A stretch of DNA of 42,372 nt from Nitrospinota bacterium (GTDB lineage Bacteria > Nitrospinota_A > UBA7883 > JACRLM01), in NCBI GenBank assembly GCA_016235255.1, contig JACRLM010000043.1, positions 1 to 42,372 on the forward strand. The letters run 5' to 3'. Of the stretch, positions 1 through 7,325 are shown in pieces (within the stretch, counting starts at the first letter, position 1; every line of letters starts with the position of its first letter). The position numbers were made by a program, and so were the translations under genes. Under the pieces are notes generated by a model that made no database searches, was not told where the DNA came from, and saw nothing but the letters and a program-made list of their open reading frames with translations.

Positions 1-2
1 AT

Positions 3-89
3 GGCACGCTCAATCCCTTCCACTTGAGAAAAGAATTTGAAAAAATACTCAGGAGGCTTTTTAATGAGTTATGGGCCAATGAACCATGA
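3..89 (+). CDS. Possible C-terminal end of a transposase/integrase (partial)
   Basis: Frame 3 is open from the window edge to a TGA at 87-89 and encodes 28 residues beginning GTLNPFHLRKEFEK. The NPF-x-L-R-K pattern followed by an amphipathic basic helix resembles the tails of some DDE transposases/integrases. That resemblance is from memory and the fragment is too short to prove it. The alternative is a chance open frame. Nothing else in the first 200 bases looks like a gene. Confidence 0.3.
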   Translation, partial: GTLNPFHLRKEFEKILRRLFNELWANEP

Positions 90-209
90 GGCGAAAATCC
101 ACGCCCCCTTCGGTTACCTTTTCCCGTGAGGCAACGCGAGCAAAGGGCGCGCTGGGTATCGGGGGGGCGCCGCGTTGGTCTTTGGGCATGCAGATTGACT
201 TGCCCCAAT

Positions 210-2183
210 TCAACTATTGAGGTTTTCCATCACGCGCACTATCTCGTCCACCCGGTGGGCGTATGTGTGCCGCGCCAGCGCCGCCCGCCGCCCGGCCTCC
301 GCGATCTGTTGAAGTTCCCGCGGATGCGAAAGGTAATGCAGCGCCTTGCCGGCGATGTTCCCGTCATTGTAGATAACAAGATGTTCCCCGTTGCGGAAAA
401 AATCGGTGAGCCCGTCCGCGTGATCGGTCAAAAGCAGGCTGCCTGAGCACATGGCCTCGAACACGCGCATGTTCAGGTCGTTCTTGATGGCGTTGTTGAA
501 CACGATGCGGCACGAGCAGAAAAAGTCCGCCATTTCCCGCATGAAAAACCGCTCGTAACGCACGTCCACTTTTTCGGCCAGCGTTTGAAGGAGCGCCACA
601 CGCCTTGGGTCGCCCATCGAGCCGACGAAGCCCACGTCGTATTTCTTGTCCATCCCGCGCATGCCATGGATATCAGGATCGCATGCAAGGGGGAGCCAGA
701 ACACGTTTGCGATTCCCCGTTTTTTAAATTCGGGAATGTACGCCCGTTGGGCGAGGAACACGGCGTCAAAATCTTTCGCCGCCTCGATGTGCCGCGCCAT
801 GTGCAGGTGGGTGTCGATAAAATACGCCGCCTTGGGAATATGGAGCTTGCCAAGGCCGGCGGGTGATTTCCCAAGCCCCGTCTCCACCCACAGAAAAAAG
901 TCCGGATTCATATCGTCCGGCAGCCGTTCGAGCATGAATTCGGCGTCAACTGTCAGGTCCGGCGTGTGGATGTCGTGGATTCCGGCTTCTTCCTTGAGTC
1001 CGTGAAGGTCCCACGCGCGTATTATGTCCGGGGTGAGCCTGGCTCCCACGGTGAGGATGTTGTGCTTTGCGCCGAGAGCCCTGTGAAGGTAACTGGCGGC
1101 GGTGACAGGATAGGATGTGTAGGAGAGGATGATGTTTTTCCCCTCCGGGTTTGGCCTTTTGAACACCGCTTTGTCACGGCCAGCCACAATGATGTCTTCC
1201 ACGTATTTGGGGCTTCCCGGGTGGCATTCCACCGCACGCGCAATCGCCGTCTCCCACTTTTCCAGGAACGCGCCGATGGGGAAAAGCCGCTCCACGGTCC
1301 GCCGCCCCTCCGCCCCCATGGCCCGCGCAAGCTCCGGACCGTCCAAAAGCTTCATCACCTTCGTCCGCAACTGTCCGGCGTCATGGCCGGTGAATCCGTC
1401 CACCCCGTCGGTTATCGGGGATGTGGGATTGGCAAGCGACACCACCGGCATCCCCGTGGCCATCGCTTCGAGCATAACTAAATTATACCCATCCTCCCAT
1501 CTGGGGGTGGTGGTGTTGAGCAGCGCCCTGTTTGCCCGGTAGGCGGCCTTCAGCTCCTCCCATCCCTTTGACACGGACGCGCCGGGGATGTCCGGATTCA
1601 TCCCCATGACCACGCCTGGCAGGCCGGCCATCGTCTCTTCGGCCAGCGTGTAGCCGGTCATAAGGTCGCGCAGTTTCATGTTGTTCCCCACGCGTAGCGC
1701 GCGCCGGATTTCCCCTGTATATCCGCCATACAAAGAGGTGTCCACCCCCGGCAGGATGATGTCCCCGGCAAGGCCCCAGTCGTTACGCTTGCTGGCCGAT
1801 ATGAACACGCAATATATGTTGGAAACAAGCTGGCGGACGCTTTCACGATATGCCGGGGCGATGTCCAGCTTGCCGCCAAGCTGCGCCTCGGTGGAGAGCC
1901 TGTTGTGGAACACAAGAATCTTCGGCAGGTTGAAGGGCTGCGCCATCACGATGTCCTTGACGTTGTGGGCCAGCATAAGGCCGTAATACCCTGGCGCGGC
2001 CAGGCGCTCTTTGGCCACGGCGGCGGACACGAGCTTTACGTTGGAGGGAATGGGGCGCATGGTTTCGTCCCACGATCCCATTGGAGCCCCTTCAAGGTTT
2101 GGCGGGGCCACCTCGAATTCGTGATTCAGCCGCGCGAGCAGCGAAAGATACGGGGTGTGCCAGTTGAAGGTGAGGATTTTCAT
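210..2183 (-). CDS. Tandem (two-domain) glycosyltransferase
   Basis: A 657-residue protein with two GT-B-like glycosyltransferase halves. The N-terminal half (about 1-320) ends in a GT4-like signature near 229-270 (EDGYNLVMLEAMATGMPVV), the usual nucleotide-sugar-binding E-x7-E region. The C-terminal half (about 350-657) resembles CgeB/DUF3880-type transferases, with VFEAMCSGSLLLTD near 574-587. It probably transfers sugars from nucleotide donors in the cytoplasm, to a glycan or protein that cannot be named. I chose the ATG at 2183, one base after the stop of the upstream gene. An ATG 18 bases further upstream is also in frame but would overlap that gene. It is the last gene of the glgP-led leftward operon. 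Domain assignment is by motif only. Confidence 0.8.
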   Translation of the reverse strand: MKILTFNWHTPYLSLLARLNHEFEVAPPNLEGAPMGSWDETMRPIPSNVKLVSAAVAKERLAAPGYYGLMLAHNVKDIVMAQPFNLPKILVFHNRLSTEAQLGGKLDIAPAYRESVRQLVSNIYCVFISASKRNDWGLAGDIILPGVDTSLYGGYTGEIRRALRVGNNMKLRDLMTGYTLAEETMAGLPGVVMGMNPDIPGASVSKGWEELKAAYRANRALLNTTTPRWEDGYNLVMLEAMATGMPVVSLANPTSPITDGVDGFTGHDAGQLRTKVMKLLDGPELARAMGAEGRRTVERLFPIGAFLEKWETAIARAVECHPGSPKYVEDIIVAGRDKAVFKRPNPEGKNIILSYTSYPVTAASYLHRALGAKHNILTVGARLTPDIIRAWDLHGLKEEAGIHDIHTPDLTVDAEFMLERLPDDMNPDFFLWVETGLGKSPAGLGKLHIPKAAYFIDTHLHMARHIEAAKDFDAVFLAQRAYIPEFKKRGIANVFWLPLACDPDIHGMRGMDKKYDVGFVGSMGDPRRVALLQTLAEKVDVRYERFFMREMADFFCSCRIVFNNAIKNDLNMRVFEAMCSGSLLLTDHADGLTDFFRNGEHLVIYNDGNIAGKALHYLSHPRELQQIAEAGRRAALARHTYAHRVDEIVRVMENLNS

Positions 2184-2184
2184 G

Positions 2185-4461
2185 TCATGCGCCCTGTTCA
2201 TCGTACTTGACGGCCAGGGAGTCCAGAATCGTCCGCAGCCGCTGTTTGAGCCCGAACCGCTCTGCCACGGCCTTCATCCCGTTTCCCGCTATCCGCTTTG
2301 CGCGCGAGGCGTCTGAATTCAATTCGCCAATGAGTGAGCGCGCCTGGGCCGGATCATCATAAAAAAGAATTTCCTCACCTTCGCGGAAAGCTTCCTTCAT
2401 CCCGGCGGTCCTATTTGAAACGACAACGGCGCCTTGCGCCATGGCGAGTATGGCGGTCGGATAAACTCCGTCGGCGTAATTTAAGGGGACATGGACAAGC
2501 GCGATGGAGCAGGGGGGACAATGCCCCCCTTCAGAGGTGACCTCGGCGCATTTGACTGCGCCCTCGCCAAGGCTTTCCGCGATGGATTGCAGATTTCTTG
2601 CCGCCCCCTCCTCCGCCACGGCGCAAACAATCCGCCCGGTGTTTATCCCCATGCCGGAAAGGTCTGCGGCGGCGGCGGCTTTGTGCAAATCCTCAAGTGC
2701 GCCTAAGCTTCCCGCCTCCAAAGCGGCCAGCAGCTTTCCAATCCTCCTTATTGCGCCGAACACACGGTTTTTATCCTCCACGCCGGCGCTTTTGGACATA
2801 AGGGAGGCGCGCCATTTGTTCATCATTTCCGCATAGGCGCTTTGCCCGGAAGGCGGAGACAGAGCGTAAATTTCTACAGAAGTGGCGGGCTGGCCCGCTA
2901 TTTTGTCCACCGAGGCGGGAAGGTACGTTCCCCGGCTTTTAATCTGGGTGAACACCGGCACATCATCGAGTCCGGATTCCTTTGCTGGCCTATCGTCAAC
3001 CCCGGCCGGTCCGCCATCCCATACCGCCACCTTCAAGCCCAGCCTGCGCAGGGCTCTGGCCGCGGGCGGATTGAACCGGTCCATCAAAACGGTTTTTGCC
3101 CCCCCCTCGCGGAGCGCTTTTTCCACCTGCCAGTCCACTTTTCCATCGCCGGTCAACGGGACTGTCAATGGCTTGCAGCCCAAGTCCAATAGCGCCCGTC
3201 TCCACGATCTTGCGCGGGGGGTGTTGTCCATAAGCGCAATATGTGGCATGGATGCGTCCGCGTGGCTCGCCTCGTCCATATCCTCAAACGGAAACGGACG
3301 CAGGGCGTATGGATCAATTTCCAGCGCCGCTTCGGGATTTAATTCCTTTAGTTTTTTGAACGCCGCCGCCGCTATGTCTTCAAGCCCGGCGTCCAGGGCC
3401 ATCTGGCCCCTTTTCGCCACTTGCAACCCAAGCCACCGGCCAAGCGCGGCGGCATAGTCGAAAGATGCGGCCATTCCGGGCGCGACTTTCTGCAGGATCG
3501 CATAAAACGACCACTTGTTCATGCAGGTCCCGGCGCTGACGATCCGTAGCCCCTCTATATGTGACGCCATCTGCGCGAACGAGTTCTTTGTGAAAGCTGT
3601 CTTATGGGTCGCGTCCGCGCTCATGGTGTCAAACTCGTCGTCATCGGGAAGCACTATGCCTATAAGCCCGCCGGGCTTTAATACGCGCCGCCATTCACGG
3701 AGCGCGGCGAGCGGGTCGCCGTAATGCTCCAGGTTGTGCCGGGCGATCACATAGTCCAACTCGCCATCCGCGAACATTGGAAGGTGATCTCCGGAAGCGG
3801 TCACGTCCGCCTGCGATATTCGCCCCTTCTGGCTTGCCACGTCCCCTTTTTCGCCGGGAGGGATAAGGTCCACCCCGATGGCGTCCGGATGGGTCTTCGC
3901 CGAGCCGCACCCCACATCTATCCCTTTCCCGGAAACGATGGGGAGCATGAACTCCGCTTCGGGATTTAAATGCTTGTGCGAGTTTTTTATCATGGACGCC
4001 GCCAGGTTCATCACATAAAGCGCGTCCTGGTGGTTAACGTTGACGCGGGTGGCCTCGTACCATTCCATGAAAGCTTCGGAGAAAAGGCCCATCTGGTAGT
4101 TGGCCATTCCGTAGAGGAACCACATTTCGCCGTAGCCGGGGAACCTTATTACGCCCCTTTGGAAATGCCGGGCCGCCTCGTGGTACAGGCGCATGGCGAA
4201 AAGGATCTTGCCCCGGGCGTAGTCCGGCTCGAATGACGCGGTGTCATCCACCGTGGCCAGCGTGTCCCACGCACTCCGGTAATCGCCGTTCATGGCCGAT
4301 TCGGCGGCGCGGCGAATAAGGTCCGCCTGTGCCGGGTCCATATTCTCTGGCAGCACAGGGACGTCGGAAAAGTCCACCGGCATGGAACAGAACTGGTTTA
4401 CCAGTCCTTCCAGAGCCGCCGGGGCCTCCGCCAGGCTTACGGTGATATCCTCAGCGGACAA
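2185..4461 (-). CDS. TPR / SAM-methyltransferase / glycosyltransferase-like fusion protein
   Basis: 758 residues in three parts. Residues about 45-160 look like tetratricopeptide helices. Residues about 165-320 form a class I SAM-dependent methyltransferase: motif I is GIDVGCGSAK near 180, and the type 11 core has HNLEHYGDP followed by LKPGGLIGIVLPDDDEF. The C-terminal part (about 400-758) ends like a GT-B glycosyltransferase (VVVSNRTAGMKEAF, then LFYDDPAQARSLI). The start is TTG, with AAGGAG ten bases upstream and the glgP stop 15 bases away, so it is the middle gene of an operon. The combination suggests glycan methylation plus glycosylation, perhaps of a surface polymer. The substrate is unknown. 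Confidence 0.72.
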   Translation of the reverse strand: MSAEDITVSLAEAPAALEGLVNQFCSMPVDFSDVPVLPENMDPAQADLIRRAAESAMNGDYRSAWDTLATVDDTASFEPDYARGKILFAMRLYHEAARHFQRGVIRFPGYGEMWFLYGMANYQMGLFSEAFMEWYEATRVNVNHQDALYVMNLAASMIKNSHKHLNPEAEFMLPIVSGKGIDVGCGSAKTHPDAIGVDLIPPGEKGDVASQKGRISQADVTASGDHLPMFADGELDYVIARHNLEHYGDPLAALREWRRVLKPGGLIGIVLPDDDEFDTMSADATHKTAFTKNSFAQMASHIEGLRIVSAGTCMNKWSFYAILQKVAPGMAASFDYAAALGRWLGLQVAKRGQMALDAGLEDIAAAAFKKLKELNPEAALEIDPYALRPFPFEDMDEASHADASMPHIALMDNTPRARSWRRALLDLGCKPLTVPLTGDGKVDWQVEKALREGGAKTVLMDRFNPPAARALRRLGLKVAVWDGGPAGVDDRPAKESGLDDVPVFTQIKSRGTYLPASVDKIAGQPATSVEIYALSPPSGQSAYAEMMNKWRASLMSKSAGVEDKNRVFGAIRRIGKLLAALEAGSLGALEDLHKAAAAADLSGMGINTGRIVCAVAEEGAARNLQSIAESLGEGAVKCAEVTSEGGHCPPCSIALVHVPLNYADGVYPTAILAMAQGAVVVSNRTAGMKEAFREGEEILFYDDPAQARSLIGELNSDASRAKRIAGNGMKAVAERFGLKQRLRTILDSLAVKYDEQGA

Positions 4462-4476
4462 TTACGTCCATCTCCT

Positions 4477-7032
4477 TTAGCCCCAGATCACGTAGCCGGG
4501 CTCCACCCTGTCGAAAAGGTCCGGATGGTTTGGCGTGACCCTTATGGAAAAGCCGTGCCGGCCGCTTTCCGTGAGCGGTATAGCCCCCTTGAATATGGCC
4601 CTGTCGCCGTCCATTGTTGAAAAGGTCATCGGCGCGGGTTTTCCCTGTGAAAGCCCGCTGGTGGAGTCCAGCATGCCGAAATACAGCTCGGCCCGCAGGC
4701 TTTCCGGGGTCAGCCCGCCCAGCTTTATAAATGCGTTCACCTCCAGCATCTGCCCCACGCGGAAATCCGCTCCCCCTTCCATCCGCACCTCGTCCACGGC
4801 CACCCCGCCCCATTTTTCCCCCAGCGTTTTCTTCCACTTGGCAAGGTCCTTTAGGCGTTTGCGCTCGTCCTTTTTAAGGGTCTGCGACCGGGTGGCGCAC
4901 GGCAGATAGAAATAGGTGGTGTAATTGCGAACCATCCTGTTGGTGTTGAACACGGTGTTCAGTTTGGACATGGACGATTTCATCATCTTTATCCATCCGC
5001 GCGGCATGTCGTCCTTCCCCCGGTCGTAGTACAGGGGGACCATTTCCTTCTCCAGAAGGTCGTAAAGCTCGCGCGATTCGATGAAGTCCTGCTCCGTGTG
5101 GTCGGCGTATTCCTTGCCGCCGCCGATGGCCCATCCGGTGTCCACCGCGTATCCTTCGCACCACCAGCCGTCCAGCACAGACATGTTCAGCGCGCCGTTG
5201 GCGGACGCTTTCATGCCCGAGGTGCCGGAGGCCTCCATGGGCCTGCGCGGATTGTTCAGCCACACGTCCACCCCCTGCACAAGGTAGCGGGCCACGTTTA
5301 TGTCGTAGTTCTCTATGAACACGATATGGTTGCGCAGATCTTCGTCCCGCGCCCAGTGGATGATGTTCTTGATCAGGTTCTTTCCTTCGTTGTCGCGCGG
5401 ATGGGCCTTCCCGGCGATCACGAACTGGACAGGCCTGTCCTTCACGCAAAGGATGCTCTTGAGCCGTACTATGTCCATGAAAAGCAGGTTCGCCCTTTTG
5501 TACGTTGCGAACCGGCGGGCAAAACCGATGGTAAGAGCGTCCGGGCGCAAGACCTCCTCGGCGAACCGTATCTCGCCCGCCGGGGCTCCGCGCTTGATGA
5601 GCTGGTTTTTCAGCCGTTCACGGGCGAATCCCACAAGCCGCTCCCGCCTGCGCTCGTGCGTGCGCCAGAGTTCCGCGTCCGGAATGTCCGCAATCCTGCT
5701 CCACACCGCGTCGTTGGCCGGCTCGTGCACCCAGTGGTGCCCCAGGTACCTGTCGAAAAGCCCCCACATGTCGTCGGAAAGCCACGAACGTATGTGAACG
5801 CCGTTTGTGATGGCCCGCACAGGCACGTCATGGGTGTCCAGCCCCTTGTAAATTCCCTGCCACATGCGCTTGGACACCTGGCTGTGCAGTTCCGAAACGC
5901 CGTTGGTGAACGCCGAAAGCCTTATCGCCAGCACCGTCATGCAAAACGGCTCCTGCTCGTTGTTGCTGTCCTGCCGGCCAAGAGCCAGGAACATTTTCTG
6001 GTCCAGCCCCAGGGTGCGGATGTAATCGCCGAAATATTCGAGCACAAGCTCCCGGCTGAACATGTCGTTGCCGGCGGGGACGGGGGTGTGCGTGGTGAAC
6101 ACGGAGGAGGCTATCACTTCCTCCTTCGCCTCGTCGAAGGAAAGCCCGTCGTCAACCATCAGGTGGCGGATGCGTTCCAGCGCCATGAAGGCGGAGTGCC
6201 CCTCGTTCATGTGATACACCGCCGGGGTGATGCCGATTGCCCGCAGCGCCAGCATCCCGCCCATGCCGAGCATTATCTCCTGCTCCATGCGCATCCTGAT
6301 GTCGCCGCCGTAAAGCTGGTATGTGATGGAGCGGTCCGCATCGCGGTTTTCCGGAAGGTTGGTGTCCAGCAGGAACAGGGGAGTGCGGCCGGCCTGGGCG
6401 CGCCATATGCGGGCGGTCACCATCCTGCCGGGGTATTGCACCTGTATCCTGATCTCGTTTCCCTTGTCGTCCCGTTCGGGGAAGATGGGCATGGTGTAAA
6501 AGTCGTTCTCCGGATATTCCTCCCGCTGCCACCCGTCCGGGTTGAGGTACTGGTGGAAATATCCCTGCTGATACATAAGGCCCACCCCGATTATCGGCAG
6601 GCCTATGTCCGACGCGGCCTTAAGATGGTCACCGGCCAGGATGCCAAGGCCGCCGGAGTATATCGGCACCGATTCGGTTATCCCGAACTCCGCGGAGAAA
6701 TACGCCACGCGGATATCGCCCACACGGGCCTGATGGGTCTTCTGGAACCAGAAGGAGGACTCCATATAGTTGTTCAGATCGTAAAGCACCCGGTCCATAT
6801 GGGTGGTGAACCCGTCGTCCTCCGCCAGTTGGTCCAGGCGCGACTGGCTGATAAGCCCAAGGAGCTTCACGGGATTATGGTTGGTCTCTATCCAAAGCTT
6901 GGTGTCCAGCCTGCCCCAAAGGTTCACCGCGTCCGGGTGCCACGCCCACCACAGGTTTTTTGCCAGTCCCTCCAGCGGCCGCAGCCGCTCCGGCAGGGAC
7001 GGGTGGATCATGTATTCTTTTATTTTACGCAT
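4477..7032 (-). CDS. glgP: Alpha-glucan (glycogen/maltodextrin) phosphorylase
   Basis: Phosphorolytic release of glucose-1-phosphate from alpha-1,4-glucans, cytoplasmic, PLP-dependent (GT35). The 851-residue length and an N-terminal DUF3417-type domain (about 10-115, with LAKNLWWAWHPDA) place it in the alpha-glucan phosphorylase class separate from the classical GlgP/MalP. Visible family motifs are FSAEFGITESVPIYSGGLG near 105-123, HMNEGHSAF, ITNGVHIRSW and the PLP-site stretch EASGTSGMKASANG, in which K608 is the likely Schiff-base lysine. The ATG at 7032 has GGGGAG about ten bases upstream, and a candidate -10 (TATACT on the minus strand) lies near 7110. It leads the operon with the two glycan genes downstream. 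The tracrRNA terminator lies upstream and should block read-through. Confidence 0.93.
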   Translation of the reverse strand: MRKIKEYMIHPSLPERLRPLEGLAKNLWWAWHPDAVNLWGRLDTKLWIETNHNPVKLLGLISQSRLDQLAEDDGFTTHMDRVLYDLNNYMESSFWFQKTHQARVGDIRVAYFSAEFGITESVPIYSGGLGILAGDHLKAASDIGLPIIGVGLMYQQGYFHQYLNPDGWQREEYPENDFYTMPIFPERDDKGNEIRIQVQYPGRMVTARIWRAQAGRTPLFLLDTNLPENRDADRSITYQLYGGDIRMRMEQEIMLGMGGMLALRAIGITPAVYHMNEGHSAFMALERIRHLMVDDGLSFDEAKEEVIASSVFTTHTPVPAGNDMFSRELVLEYFGDYIRTLGLDQKMFLALGRQDSNNEQEPFCMTVLAIRLSAFTNGVSELHSQVSKRMWQGIYKGLDTHDVPVRAITNGVHIRSWLSDDMWGLFDRYLGHHWVHEPANDAVWSRIADIPDAELWRTHERRRERLVGFARERLKNQLIKRGAPAGEIRFAEEVLRPDALTIGFARRFATYKRANLLFMDIVRLKSILCVKDRPVQFVIAGKAHPRDNEGKNLIKNIIHWARDEDLRNHIVFIENYDINVARYLVQGVDVWLNNPRRPMEASGTSGMKASANGALNMSVLDGWWCEGYAVDTGWAIGGGKEYADHTEQDFIESRELYDLLEKEMVPLYYDRGKDDMPRGWIKMMKSSMSKLNTVFNTNRMVRNYTTYFYLPCATRSQTLKKDERKRLKDLAKWKKTLGEKWGGVAVDEVRMEGGADFRVGQMLEVNAFIKLGGLTPESLRAELYFGMLDSTSGLSQGKPAPMTFSTMDGDRAIFKGAIPLTESGRHGFSIRVTPNHPDLFDRVEPGYVIWG

Positions 7033-7157
7033 AGACCAGCATCTCCCCTTAACGCGTTATCCCTCAATGGCGCAACCTGCGGAGGCTTTCCCCCGCGCCG
7101 TGTACCAGTATATAACAACAAAGGCTTGGGCAATAATTAGATTTGGGGGGGAGAAAC

Positions 7158-7186
7158 AAAAAAAGACCGCCCATTGCTGGACGGCC
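7158..7186 (-). terminator. Rho-independent terminator of the tracrRNA
   Basis: On the minus strand, GGCCGTCC, loop AGCAAT, then GGGCGGTC form an 8-bp stem with two G-U pairs, directly followed by seven T (7164-7158). This defines the tracrRNA 3' end and shields glgP from read-through. Confidence 0.9.
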
Positions 7187-7263
7187 CAAGGTTTACCCCG
7201 TGAAGGGGTAAGCCTGCGAAGTAAACTTCTTGTTATGAATTCCGCGCAGGCTCCTATCTGATG
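7158..7263 (-). ncRNA. tracrRNA of the type II-C CRISPR system
   Basis: About 106 nt, transcribed leftward between glgP and cas9. Its 5' part (7232-7262) is the anti-repeat: 7239-7262 is a 24-nt perfect complement of the crRNA-sense repeat, and 7232-7238 continues the pairing with two G-U wobbles, giving 31 bp without a bulge. Next come a small stem GAAG-TTTA-CTTC (7218-7229), a 7-bp hairpin TTACCCC/GGGGTAA (7193-7211) and an 8-bp terminator stem (7165-7186) followed by seven U. The predicted +1 near 7263 comes from a promoter with 17-bp spacing. The RNA would pair with crRNA and bind Cas9. Orientation is fixed by complementarity. The exact ends are predicted, not measured. Confidence 0.93.
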
Positions 7264-7269
7264 AGTTGG

Positions 7270-7298
7270 AGTATAATAAATCACTTTTCCAAATGCAA
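7270..7298 (-). promoter_or_regulatory. tracrRNA promoter (sigma70 type)
   Basis: On the minus strand, TTGCAT (7298-7293), 17 bp, then TATACT (7275-7270). The predicted start near 7263 falls exactly at the beginning of the anti-repeat, which supports both the promoter and the tracrRNA boundary. Confidence 0.8.
7272..7277 (+). promoter_or_regulatory. Candidate -10 box for the cas9-cas1-cas2 operon
   Basis: A perfect TATAAT lies on the plus strand, overlapping the minus-strand -10 of the tracrRNA. No good -35 is visible 17 bp upstream. It would give a 5' leader of about 42 nt, ending in the purine-rich AGGCAGGGGGCGGGC before the cas9 ATG. The two transcripts may share one symmetric promoter. 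Confidence 0.5.
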
Positions 7299-7325
7299 TG
7301 ATTTTCTTACAGGCAGGGGGCGGGC

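Noticed and set aside
5098..7140. A 680-codon open frame antisense to glgP
   Set aside because: It lies entirely opposite a conserved glycogen phosphorylase, is rich in His/Val/Pro as expected from the complement of GC-rich codons, and shows no family motif.
7158..7263. tracrRNA or array read from the plus strand
   Set aside because: On the plus strand the terminator U-run, the promoter and the anti-repeat polarity do not fit; all three fit on the minus strand.
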